A DNA stretch of 64,000 nt from an uncultured Pantoea sp. (GTDB lineage Bacteria; Pseudomonadota; Gammaproteobacteria; Enterobacterales; Enterobacteriaceae). Of the stretch, positions 1 to 7,105 are shown piece by piece. Under the pieces are notes generated by a model. The model was not told the DNA's origin. It saw only the letters and a list, made by a program, of their open reading frames with translations, and did no database searches. Within the stretch, counting starts at the first letter, position 1. Each line of letters starts with the position of its first letter. A program made the position numbers and the translations under genes. The stretch lies in the NCBI GenBank assembly GCA_913775175.1, contig CAJYKU010000019.1, positions 248,001 to 312,000 of the forward strand. Reading direction: 5' to 3'.

Positions 1-84
1 AGCGCCCCATAGCGGATAGAGACTTAATAGCAGTGCTAATCCAAGCGCCAGACAGAGCAGAAAGGTTCCGATTTCTGGCATCAT
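1..84 (-). CDS. ccmF: CcmF, heme lyase subunit (N-terminal 28 residues only)
   Basis: This is the first 28 codons of CcmF, the large membrane protein that with CcmH ligates heme to apocytochrome c in the periplasm. The start ATG overlaps the ccmE stop (ATGATG over CCATGA), which fits translational coupling. The visible residues ([11 protein letters not shown] followed by a Leu-rich segment) form the first membrane helix of the family. The rest lies outside the window, so integrity cannot be judged. Order and overlap with ccmE match the usual ccmABCDEFGH operon. Confidence 0.9.
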   Translation of the reverse strand, partial: MMPEIGTFLLCLALGLALLLSLYPLWGA

Positions 85-566
85 GGCTGATTACCCGTCT
101 GCTGGTCGCGCGCTGCGGTCGCTTGCGGATTATTGTTCATCGCGTCCTGAATTTCCGGCGGCGTATATTTCTCATCGTGCTTTGCCAGCACTTCCCGGGC
201 ATTGATGATATTGCCTGGTTGCAATACGCCCTGCGCTACCACGCCCTGCCCTTCACGAAACAGATCGGGCAGGATCCCCATATAGTTGACACTGACCACC
301 CCTCTGCCATCGTAAAGCTTAAACGAGACCGCCAGCGACTGCGGATCGCGCTCAACACTGCCAGGCATGACCATACCGCCTACGCGCAGGCGCTGCCCCG
401 CTTCCGGCTTCTGCGGCGTTTCGCCTTTGCCGTAGATAATTTCTCCTGGCGTGTAGAACAGATCGATATTGGATCGCAGTGCATACATTGTTAACCCGGT
501 TGCCAGACTCAGTCCGGTCAGGATTACCAGCACCACCAGCAGACGATTGCGACGACGGACATTCAT
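81..566 (-). CDS. ccmE: CcmE, periplasmic heme chaperone
   Basis: CcmE is a membrane-anchored periplasmic chaperone that binds heme covalently and passes it to CcmF. The 161 residues begin [12 protein letters not shown], a basic start followed by one membrane anchor (about residues 8-29), then the OB-fold domain. The heme-binding histidine lies in [12 protein letters not shown] (about residue 130), the conserved HxxxY context of the family. The tail after that is polar. The gene starts four bases before the ccmD stop and its stop overlaps ccmF, so it sits in a tightly packed operon. Length agrees with E. coli CcmE (159 aa). Confidence 0.97.
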   Translation of the reverse strand: MNVRRRNRLLVVLVILTGLSLATGLTMYALRSNIDLFYTPGEIIYGKGETPQKPEAGQRLRVGGMVMPGSVERDPQSLAVSFKLYDGRGVVSVNYMGILPDLFREGQGVVAQGVLQPGNIINAREVLAKHDEKYTPPEIQDAMNNNPQATAARDQQTGNQP

Positions 567-796
567 CCCTGCTCCCCCGCCTGTTGCAGCGCACGTTTTT
601 TTGCCTGCGCCGTCCGCATACGCTGCTCTCGTGCCTGGCGCTGGCGGATCTCTGCCAGCAGGCGACGACGCAGCAGCACCGTATGCAATACCAGGCCCAG
701 CAGCGGGATCAGTGTACAGGCGACCGCCAGCCAGACATAAAAGGCGTAGCCGCCCATCATAAAAAACGCACTCCAGGAAGAAAATGCCGGACTCAT
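563..796 (-). CDS. ccmD: CcmD, small membrane subunit of the heme exporter
   Basis: CcmD is a small single-pass protein that helps release holo-CcmE from the CcmABC complex. I take the ATG at [12 protein letters not shown] rather than an in-frame codon 12 residues upstream, because this start matches the family and gives a 4-base ATGA overlap with the ccmC stop. It has 77 residues: a conserved [12 protein letters not shown] stretch leading into a membrane helix (about residues 15-37), then a basic cytoplasmic tail rich in Arg and Gln. Confidence 0.95.
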   Translation of the reverse strand: MSPAFSSWSAFFMMGGYAFYVWLAVACTLIPLLGLVLHTVLLRRRLLAEIRQRQAREQRMRTAQAKKRALQQAGEQG

Positions 797-1533
797 GCTT
801 TTTCTCCTCGCTGCGCCACTACGATTGCCCACGGGCGATGACGTTCAGTCAGTAAAATCAGATTGCGCAGGCGCATCAGCGTCAGTGTGATAAACAGCAG
901 CAGATAGCCAAGAATTGACCAGCGCAGTGGCGTACGCATGCGCGGGTCAATGGCCTGCTGCAATATACCGGACGATGCCTGATGTAGCGTGTTCCACCAC
1001 TCCACCGAGAAGTGAATGATTGGCAGATTAACCACACCCACCAGGATCAGCATCCCGGCAGCACGCCCTGCGGTGCGGCGATCGTCAAACGCGTGATAGA
1101 GCGCAATTACGCCCATATAGAGAAACAGCAGCACCAGCTCTGAGGTCAGACGGGCATCCCAGATCCACCAGGTGCCCCACATGGGTTTACCCCAGGCAGA
1201 TCCGGTTAACAGGGCAACAGCAGTAAAGACTGCGCCAACCGGTGCCATGGCAGCGGCAGCGAGATCGGCCATTTTTAGCTGCCACACCAGGCCGGTAAAA
1301 GCGGCCAGCGCCATCGCGGCATAGATCCCCATCGACCACATTGCGGCGGGCACATGCAGATACATAATCCGGAAGCTGTCACCCTGCTGATAATCTGCTG
1401 GCGCAAAGCCAAATCCCCAGCACCAGCCAGAGAGCAATGCTGCGATAGCGGCTACTGCACATCCCGGAATAGTGCGTCCGCATAGCCGGTAAAGCTGTTC
1501 AGGCCTTGCCCACTGGTGTAACCATTTCCACAT
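793..1533 (-). CDS. ccmC: CcmC, heme-delivery membrane protein
   Basis: CcmC binds heme and attaches it to CcmE, working with the CcmAB ABC complex. The 246-residue product has about six membrane helices and the tryptophan-rich WWD-type periplasmic loop typical of heme-handling proteins, visible as [20 protein letters not shown] (about residues 114-133). Histidines flank this loop (YLHVPAAMW before it, and [12 protein letters not shown] after it), as expected for heme ligands. It is preceded by ccmB with a 54-base gap and overlaps ccmD. Confidence 0.97.
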   Translation of the reverse strand: MWKWLHQWARPEQLYRLCGRTIPGCAVAAIAALLSGWCWGFGFAPADYQQGDSFRIMYLHVPAAMWSMGIYAAMALAAFTGLVWQLKMADLAAAAMAPVGAVFTAVALLTGSAWGKPMWGTWWIWDARLTSELVLLFLYMGVIALYHAFDDRRTAGRAAGMLILVGVVNLPIIHFSVEWWNTLHQASSGILQQAIDPRMRTPLRWSILGYLLLFITLTLMRLRNLILLTERHRPWAIVVAQRGEKA

Positions 1534-1587
1534 TTGTATTGCTCACACTAAAAATAAAGTTGAGCGCGCAGCCTGACTGCGCGCACG

Positions 1588-2247
1588 TTACTGCAGACTG
1601 ATACGTAGCGCAGCCGCTGTGGCAAAAGGCGACAGCGTGGCGCTGGTAACCAGCATGGCACCCAGCACGGCCAGATAACCGCTAATCGGCAGCCCCTGAG
1701 TGGCAGCGTCAATCGCTGCACTGGCGAATATCAATACCGGAATCGCCAGCGGTAACACCAGCAGACTCAGCAATACGCCGCCGCGTCGCAGACCCACCGT
1801 GAGGCCTGATCCTATAGCGCCAAGAAAACTCAGCGTGGGCGTGCCCAGCAGCAGAGTTAATGCCATGGCACGCCAGCCTGCCAGATCCAGTGACAGCAGC
1901 AGGGCCGCCAGAGGTGACAGCAGGATCAGCGGCACGCCGGTAAGCAGCCAGTGGGCGAGAACTTTGCCAAGTACGGTCAGCGGAAGTGGCGCAGGCAGTA
2001 ACAGCAGCTGCTCCAGCGAGCCATCCAGAAAGTCGTCACGGAACAGGCGTTCCAGCGCCAGCAGCGACGCCAGTAAAGCCGCAACCCAGGCTATGCCCGG
2101 CGCGATGCGCGCCAGCTGCTGTGGATCAGGGCCGATACCGAGTGGAAACAGCGTGATCACAATCAGAAAAAACCACAGCGGATTAAGCACATCCGCCCCG
2201 CTGCGAAATGCAATTTTCAGCTCGCGCTGGACAATCTGTCTCAGCAT
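1588..2247 (-). CDS. ccmB: CcmB, permease subunit of the heme-maturation ABC transporter
   Basis: CcmB is the membrane partner of the CcmA ATPase. The complex drives release of heme-loaded CcmE. The start at [14 protein letters not shown] is preferred over an ATG three codons upstream because it overlaps the ccmA stop as ATGA and gives 219 residues, the usual length (220 in E. coli). The family hallmark NPLWFFLIVITLFPL is present, followed by ARIAPGIAWVAALLASLLALER. Six membrane helices are predicted by eye. The C-terminus SPFATAAALRISLQ is nearly identical to E. coli. Confidence 0.96.
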   Translation of the reverse strand: MLRQIVQRELKIAFRSGADVLNPLWFFLIVITLFPLGIGPDPQQLARIAPGIAWVAALLASLLALERLFRDDFLDGSLEQLLLLPAPLPLTVLGKVLAHWLLTGVPLILLSPLAALLLSLDLAGWRAMALTLLLGTPTLSFLGAIGSGLTVGLRRGGVLLSLLVLPLAIPVLIFASAAIDAATQGLPISGYLAVLGAMLVTSATLSPFATAAALRISLQ

Positions 2248-2861
2248 CAGAGCCACTCGCCGTTTAGCTGGATTTTGCGCAGCGATGCTGTCGCTGCCGG
2301 CAGCGCCTGGTGCGTTGTCAGGATCACCGCTCCTCCCTGACTGGTATGTTCAGTAAAACGGTCAATCAGCGCTGCCACGCCAGATTTATCGATAGCAGTA
2401 AGCGGCTCATCAAGGATCCAGAGCCGGGCCGGGCTTAGCCAGAGCCGCGCCAGCGCAACGCGACGCTGCTGTCCGGCAGAGAGTTGTGCCACAGGTATCT
2501 CTTCATAACCGGTGAGACTGACCTGCTCCAGCGCGGTAAATATTGCCGTCTTGCTGATATCGCGATGCCAGAAACGCAAATTCTCCAGTGGTGAAAGTAC
2601 CGCCTTAACGCCGGGCTGATGACCGAGATAGAGCAGATGGCGTTGCCAGTTTTCTCGCTGCCGGTGCAGTGGCGCCTGCTGCCACAAAACGTCACCTTCA
2701 TCGGGGCGACTAAGACCTGCCAGTAAACGCAGCAGTGAGGTTTTACCTGCACCATTTGGCCCTTCAATCTGCACAAGATCGCCAGGCTGAACATGGAAAT
2801 TGAGCCCATGAAACAGTACCCGCTCATCGCGAACACATGAGAGATTAATAACTTCGAGCAT
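2247..2861 (-). CDS. ccmA: CcmA, ATP-binding subunit of the heme-maturation ABC transporter
   Basis: This is the ATPase of the CcmABCD complex that powers holo-CcmE release. The 204 residues carry Walker A (GPNGAGKTS, about residue 34), the signature motif ([14 protein letters not shown], about residue 128), Walker B (LWILDEP) and the switch histidine (LTTHQ). It is the first gene of the ccm operon, so the promoter should lie in the 244-base gap shared with the divergent yfdC. Unlike E. coli, no nap genes precede it here. Confidence 0.97.
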   Translation of the reverse strand: MLEVINLSCVRDERVLFHGLNFHVQPGDLVQIEGPNGAGKTSLLRLLAGLSRPDEGDVLWQQAPLHRQRENWQRHLLYLGHQPGVKAVLSPLENLRFWHRDISKTAIFTALEQVSLTGYEEIPVAQLSAGQQRRVALARLWLSPARLWILDEPLTAIDKSGVAALIDRFTEHTSQGGAVILTTHQALPAATASLRKIQLNGEWL

Positions 2862-3105
2862 AAGAGAGAGGCATCACTGCGATAAAAGAGGCAATGATAA
2901 TACCACACAGAAGCTGTGGGCCGAAGTATGTGATCTCTCTCTCATTTTGCTCTGACAGGCTATTGGTGAAGCCTGAAGCGGCAAATTGGTCAGAAAAGCA
3001 GCTTGGTTAAAATTTTGTTACTATTGTAGAAACTCTTCGTAACATTTCAGCCTTGCTAAAACCGTCTACGCTTATTACGCATCAGCACTATCACCAGGAG
3101 TAAAT

Positions 3106-4047
3106 ATGAAGCCATCGCCACGCAATGCTGAACACGACAATGATGACAATGACGTAGACAGCGAAGAGAAAGAGCAAGGCACCGAGATTGAAGTTGACGA
3201 GGATGTGCTGCCCTCACGGGCTGCGGCTATACATGAAGAGATTCGTCAGGAGGGGGAGAAAGAGCTGGAGCGTGATGGCATGGCACTGCTCTGGTCGGCG
3301 ATTGCCGCCGGGCTGTCAATGGGTGCGTCGCTGATGGCAAAAGGGATCTTTAAAGTCCATCTGGAGGGCGTACCGGGTGCATTTCTGCTGGAAAATCTGG
3401 GATACTGCTTTGGCTTTGTGATAGTGATTCTTGCCCGACAGCAACTGTTTACCGAAAACACCGTTACCGCTGTATTGCCGGTTATGCATAAACCCACTGG
3501 CAGTAATTTCAGGCTGCTGCTGCGTTTATGGAGTCTGGTGCTGCTGGGTAATCTGATAGGCACCGGACTGGCGGCGCTGGCATTTAACACTATGCCCATT
3601 TTTGATGATGCTACCCTGCAGGCCTTTACCGCTATCAGTGAAAAGGTTATGGAAAACCCGGCAGGTGAGATGTTTGCCAACGCAGTGATCTCAGGCTGGA
3701 TTATCGCCACAATGGTATGGATGATCCCGCATGCCGACAATGCCAAACTGTTTATCATCATTTTGATGACCTGGCTGGTGGCATTAGGCGATCTGGCACA
3801 TATTGTGGTTGGCTCAGTAGAAGTGCTCTATCTGGTGTTTGCCGGCACATTGCCGTGGCAGGAGTTTTTCTGGCCTTTTGCACTGCCAACGTTACTCGGC
3901 AACATCACTGGCGGTACACTGATTTTTGCTCTGATAAGCCATGCGCAGATCCGCAATGATATGGATGAAGAGGCTAAAGCCAAAACGCGTGCTGAGCAGA
4001 AGAAGAAAGAGCGAGAGAGCAAAAAGCAGCAAAACAACCAGTGCTGA
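3106..4047 (+). CDS. yfdC: YfdC-type formate/nitrite transporter family inner membrane protein
   Basis: This 313-residue protein belongs to the FNT (FocA/NirC) channel superfamily and closely resembles E. coli YfdC, whose substrate is not firmly known. The first 50 residues are acidic and cytoplasmic, then about six membrane helices follow from residue 60. Recognisable YfdC stretches include LLWSAIAAGLSMGASLMAKG, TENTVTAVLPVM and HIVVGSVE. The tail is very basic and Gln-rich. An SD (AGGAG) sits 6-7 bases before the ATG. Adjacency to argW reproduces the E. coli yfdC-argW junction, which supports the assignment. Confidence 0.93.
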   Translation: MKPSPRNAEHDNDDNDVDSEEKEQGTEIEVDEDVLPSRAAAIHEEIRQEGEKELERDGMALLWSAIAAGLSMGASLMAKGIFKVHLEGVPGAFLLENLGYCFGFVIVILARQQLFTENTVTAVLPVMHKPTGSNFRLLLRLWSLVLLGNLIGTGLAALAFNTMPIFDDATLQAFTAISEKVMENPAGEMFANAVISGWIIATMVWMIPHADNAKLFIIILMTWLVALGDLAHIVVGSVEVLYLVFAGTLPWQEFFWPFALPTLLGNITGGTLIFALISHAQIRNDMDEEAKAKTRAEQKKKERESKKQQNNQC

Positions 4048-4110
4048 CTGAGATAAGTGGCATCGGCGAGACCCGACTGCTGTCAGAATAAGCGATCAGG
4101 CTGCATACGG

Positions 4111-4139
4111 TTAACATCCGGGACGTATAACTGTATACT
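4111..4139 (+). promoter_or_regulatory. Predicted sigma-70 promoter of argW
   Basis: A TTAACA element (4111-4116) and TATACT (4134-4139) are separated by 17 bases and lie 11 bases before the mature tRNA. A nested inverted repeat overlaps it: CATCCGGGA (4115-4123) pairs with TCCCGGATG (4143-4151), with GTATA/TATAC inside. This could fold the tRNA leader or merely be sequence constraint on the promoter. Confidence 0.6.
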
Positions 4140-4150
4140 GCTTCCCGGAT

Positions 4151-4225
4151 GTCTCCTTAGTTAAATGGATATAACGAGCCCCTCCTAAGGGCTAGTTGCA
4201 GGTTCGATTCCTGCAGGGGACGCCA
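4151..4225 (+). tRNA. argW: tRNA-Arg (anticodon CCU)
   Basis: This 75-base gene folds as a standard cloverleaf. Acceptor GTCTCCT pairs with AGGGGAC with one G-U, the anticodon loop holds CCT, the T-loop is TTCGATT, and CCA is encoded. It differs from E. coli argW at only a few positions. Downstream of yfdC, this tRNA is the attachment target of IntS-type integrases (the CPS-53 site in E. coli), and an IntS-like gene begins 164 bases after it. Confidence 0.97.
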
Positions 4226-4232
4226 CTTCTTC

Positions 4233-4389
4233 ACGAACCCGCACGAACCGAAACGAACAAAACCCTTACAGAATCAGCACTCCCCAAAAACCATACTGAA
4301 CCGACGCGAACCGAAGCGAATTGACTACGACAACTTTTTGCGGGCATATTGTGGGCACAACGAAAACTATGCCCGGAATTATGCCCACA
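4233..4389 (+). repeat. Repeat-rich attachment region between argW and the IntS-like gene
   Basis: A 14-base direct repeat CGAACCGAA(A/G)CGAA occurs at 4244-4257 and 4307-4320, with a further ACGAACCC at 4233-4240. Just before the integrase start, CGGGCATA (4341-4348) is inverted as TATGCCCG (4368-4375), and TGTGGGCA (4350-4357) is inverted as TGCCCACA (4382-4389). Such clustered short repeats beside a tRNA attachment site look like integrase arm-type or autoregulatory sites. The role is inference. No second copy of the argW 3' end was found on the right side of the prophage. Confidence 0.5.
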
Positions 4390-5558
4390 TGCTGACCGTT
4401 AAGCAGATTGATGCTGCGCGCCCAAAAGAAAAATCATATCGACTGGCTGATTCGGGAGGTCTGTTCCTCTTTGTTCCACCTACAGGAAAGAGAGTGTGGC
4501 GGATGCGGTATCGATTCGAAGGAAAAGAGAAAACTCTCGTTATTGGACCCTACCCGGAAATATCTCTGACCGAAGCGCGGGCACGCCAGTCGGAAGCAAA
4601 AATGAAGCTTCTGACAGGTATAGATCCTGCGGAGCAAAAACAATCACTAAAGAAAAAAGAGAAAGAAGCTGACGCCGATACCTTTGGTGACATCTTCACA
4701 GAATGGTATACGCACAAATCTAAGGTTTGGTCACTCGGCTATGCTGACGAGCTTCACAGAATGTTCAAAGATGACATTCTTCCGCTTATAGGCCATATGA
4801 AGATGGATCAGGTAGAGCCAATGGTGCTGCTTAAGGTTATCCGGCTGTTTGAGGATCGCGGAGCAATGGAGAGAGCTGATAAAGCCAGAAGGAGGTGTGG
4901 TGAGGTTTTCCGGTACGCAATTGTGACCGGAAGAGCGAAATATAATCCTGCCCCCGATCTTGTTGACGCACTGCGTGGTTACAGAAAAGAAAACTACCCG
5001 TTTCTTCCGATTAACCGCATTCGTGAGTTCCACACGGCTCTCGAAGGGTATGGTGGCAGCGTCATTGCAAAGATTGCTGCACAGGTTCTTCACTACACCG
5101 CTCTGCGCACAAAAGAGCTAAGGTCGATGGCATGGGCGAACATCGACTTTGAGAACAGACTCATTACTATTGACGCTGAAGTGATGAAAGGCCGTCGCAT
5201 TCATGTTGTTCCAATGTCTGATCAGGTTATTAACCTTCTTACATTTCTGAAGAAAGTAACCGGTCAATACCTACTTTGCTTCCCGGGAAGAACCGACCAG
5301 AAGAAGCCTATCAGTGAGAATACCGTGCTGGGCGTTATACGCCGGATCGGATATGAGGGGCAGACTAGTGGACACGGATTTCGTCACCAGTTCAGCACAG
5401 TAATGAACGAGCTTCACTGGAACAGCGATGCAATTGAGGCTCAGCTTGCCCACGTAAATACTCAGGGAACGCGTGGAATATATAACCACGCGCAATACCT
5501 GGATAATCGCAGGGAAATGATGCAGCGATGGGCTGACTGGTTAGACAGCAATCAGTAA
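4389..5558 (+). CDS. intS: IntS-type tyrosine recombinase (prophage/island integrase)
   Basis: This protein catalyses site-specific integration and excision, almost certainly at the adjacent argW. I start at MLTVKQIDAARPKEK, which matches the start of E. coli IntS, not at an upstream in-frame ATG. It has 389 residues. The N-terminus is the DUF4102 arm-binding domain (LADSGGLFLFV, GKRVWRMRYR), followed by a SAM-like core-binding domain and the catalytic domain. The catalytic domain has R (ALRTKELRSM), K (KGRRIHV), HxxR (HGFRHQF), H (LAHVNTQG) and the nucleophile Y (GIYNHAQY). All catalytic residues are present. Its stop overlaps the convergent downstream gene by 7 bases. Confidence 0.93.
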   Translation: MLTVKQIDAARPKEKSYRLADSGGLFLFVPPTGKRVWRMRYRFEGKEKTLVIGPYPEISLTEARARQSEAKMKLLTGIDPAEQKQSLKKKEKEADADTFGDIFTEWYTHKSKVWSLGYADELHRMFKDDILPLIGHMKMDQVEPMVLLKVIRLFEDRGAMERADKARRRCGEVFRYAIVTGRAKYNPAPDLVDALRGYRKENYPFLPINRIREFHTALEGYGGSVIAKIAAQVLHYTALRTKELRSMAWANIDFENRLITIDAEVMKGRRIHVVPMSDQVINLLTFLKKVTGQYLLCFPGRTDQKKPISENTVLGVIRRIGYEGQTSGHGFRHQFSTVMNELHWNSDAIEAQLAHVNTQGTRGIYNHAQYLDNRREMMQRWADWLDSNQ

Positions 5559-5791
5559 CCCGCATACGGAGAGAACAGCTCATACGTCCGGTACTCCGTT
5601 CCCTCCTCTGCCGTCCTATCGCCAAAGCAAAGCAGGCTCCTGATGTAATGGTTAGCCTGATCCGGCGTCCACTCCCAGTTGTACTCCCTCAGTGATTCCA
5701 GAAAATCACGCGTGGTAACCGTGCGCCGGTTTCGGTGATCGCGCCTGATGGCCTTTCTGAATGCGGTGTCGATATCTGCTCTGCGTGGCAT
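5552..5791 (-). CDS. Small unknown prophage protein under a LexA box; candidate SOS-induced antirepressor
   Basis: The product has 79 residues, is basic at its N-terminus and aromatic near its C-terminus. I do not recognise a family. It has a strong SD (GGGAGGG) and a LexA box 20-40 bases upstream, so DNA damage should induce it. It lies at the tail end of the prophage, where Gifsy-type prophages keep LexA-controlled small antirepressor genes. The prophage CI lacks an Ala-Gly cleavage site at the lambda position, so an antirepressor role is a reasonable guess but unproven. It could equally belong to the IntS element, since the two stop codons overlap. Confidence 0.65.
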   Translation of the reverse strand: MPRRADIDTAFRKAIRRDHRNRRTVTTRDFLESLREYNWEWTPDQANHYIRSLLCFGDRTAEEGTEYRTYELFSPYAGY

Positions 5792-5811
5792 GGTAAACCC
5801 TCCCGATTTAA

Positions 5812-5827
5812 CTGTATTTATATACAG
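5812..5827 (-). promoter_or_regulatory. LexA (SOS) box
   Basis: CTGTATTTATATACAG matches the LexA consensus CTGT-N8-ACAG exactly and is flanked by further dyad symmetry (TACTGT...ACAGTT on the gene strand). It lies immediately upstream of the small minus-strand gene ending at 5552 and would overlap its promoter. Confidence 0.85.
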
Positions 5828-5950
5828 TATTATTGGGAGGGGATTTTATCAAGCTGTTGCCCTGAACAGTGAGCATAGAAAATTCCCTACAGACTGATGC
5901 TGACTTCCTTCTCCTGAACCTCCGGTGGCATGTACTGCTCTCCCTAATCT

Positions 5951-7033
5951 TTATTCATCCAGAGCATCAGTCCCGTTTAAGCGCTTTTCCAGCTCTTCAA
6001 TCCTGTCCATAAGTGCGAGAATTGCTTCATGATGAAGGGCGGCTGAAACGCCATATGTGTCCGGTGAAAGGACGTCTTTCACCACAGTGCCGTCCTGCAG
6101 CGTTACCTGGCCTGTTTTGCTCACCGCGTCGGGAAATACTTCGCCCACGGCCTGAGCGCTGAACCCGTAGCCTGGCAGACCCGTATCAAGCCTTCTGAAA
6201 TGAATCCCTCGTATGCCCCGCATTTTCTCCAGCGGATTATCAATAAATCCGTATATCTCTTTAATCCTTTCATCAGACTGCATCTGCCAGTTACCGATTG
6301 CACGACCATCAGGATAAAACAGAAAATCTGCCGCAGCACCGGCTCCGCTCGACACTGACATCTGGGCATGAGACAGGCGGGTGTCATCTCCACGGACTCC
6401 GCCAAGCGTCCAGACGCCATCATACCAGAATCCCCGCAGAAAATTTACGAACGTGGAGACGTCACCATCACCCACTGCGTTGTACAGGTAGATATCTTTG
6501 TTACCGCCAGCCCCCGTTTTCACGCCGATGCTGCTGCCGCCGCTGACGCGAATCTGACCTTCAACGTTACCGCCTGTCTTGCCGTCCACCGTGTCAAATC
6601 GCCTGTCATCAGACCGGGCTTTGCCTTTTAACTGATCTGCCAGATATCCCCAGCTGGGTCCGGTAAAGGTGGTGCGGTCAGGGCGCGTCACCGTCACGGA
6701 TGCATCGCTGCTGTAAATTTTCTGCCAGTTCTGGAAGTCCAGCACGCGTCCCCGCGCCACCGCAGCGAAGTCGTTTAAGATTTTCTGCGTGACTGCGGCC
6801 TGCATCAGCGCCGGAGCCGCGACCCAGGCAAGCCCGGATGCCGTGGGGCCATCATACGCTGTGGCAAGCGTCACTCTGGTTACCGAGCCAATGGCTGATG
6901 CCACCAGGGTGTAAGGCGCACCGCCCACCATCACATAAATAAAGTCGCCGGGCCTGAGCTCGGTGGTGAAGCTGGTTCCGCTGCCGCTTACCGTTGTTGA
7001 TCCGTTCGTTAAAGCAATAGTGCCTGCTGACAT
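5951..7033 (-). CDS. Tail fiber/tailspike protein with C-terminal S74 chaperone domain
   Basis: This is a receptor-binding tail component. The start MSAGTIALTNG is chosen over an in-frame codon 15 residues upstream because it follows an SD (GGAG) and the upstream stretch is a terminator hairpin. It has 360 residues. The N-terminal half is Gly/Thr/Ser-rich and fiber-like. The C-terminus carries the peptidase S74 intramolecular chaperone, with its Ser-Lys dyad in SDERIKE (about residue 258) and the later FSAQAVGEVFPDAV. The domain ends in a short coiled coil (LALMDRIEELEKRL). This domain normally trimerises the fiber and then cleaves itself off. It is the last gene of the late operon, downstream of J. 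Confidence 0.88.
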   Translation of the reverse strand: MSAGTIALTNGSTTVSGSGTSFTTELRPGDFIYVMVGGAPYTLVASAIGSVTRVTLATAYDGPTASGLAWVAAPALMQAAVTQKILNDFAAVARGRVLDFQNWQKIYSSDASVTVTRPDRTTFTGPSWGYLADQLKGKARSDDRRFDTVDGKTGGNVEGQIRVSGGSSIGVKTGAGGNKDIYLYNAVGDGDVSTFVNFLRGFWYDGVWTLGGVRGDDTRLSHAQMSVSSGAGAAADFLFYPDGRAIGNWQMQSDERIKEIYGFIDNPLEKMRGIRGIHFRRLDTGLPGYGFSAQAVGEVFPDAVSKTGQVTLQDGTVVKDVLSPDTYGVSAALHHEAILALMDRIEELEKRLNGTDALDE

Positions 7034-7050
7034 AGTTTTCTCCGGGCAAT

Positions 7051-7074
7051 AAAAAACCCGGCGCTGAGGCCGGG
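7051..7074 (-). terminator. Hairpin with T-tract between J and the tail fiber gene
   Basis: On the minus strand, CCCGGC(CTCAGC)GCCGGG is followed by six T, then an SD and the tail fiber start. It is one of a series of similar units before late genes. Confidence 0.75.
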
Positions 7075-7105
7075 TCATCAGTCAGTTAAATGGATATTCA
7101 GGGAA

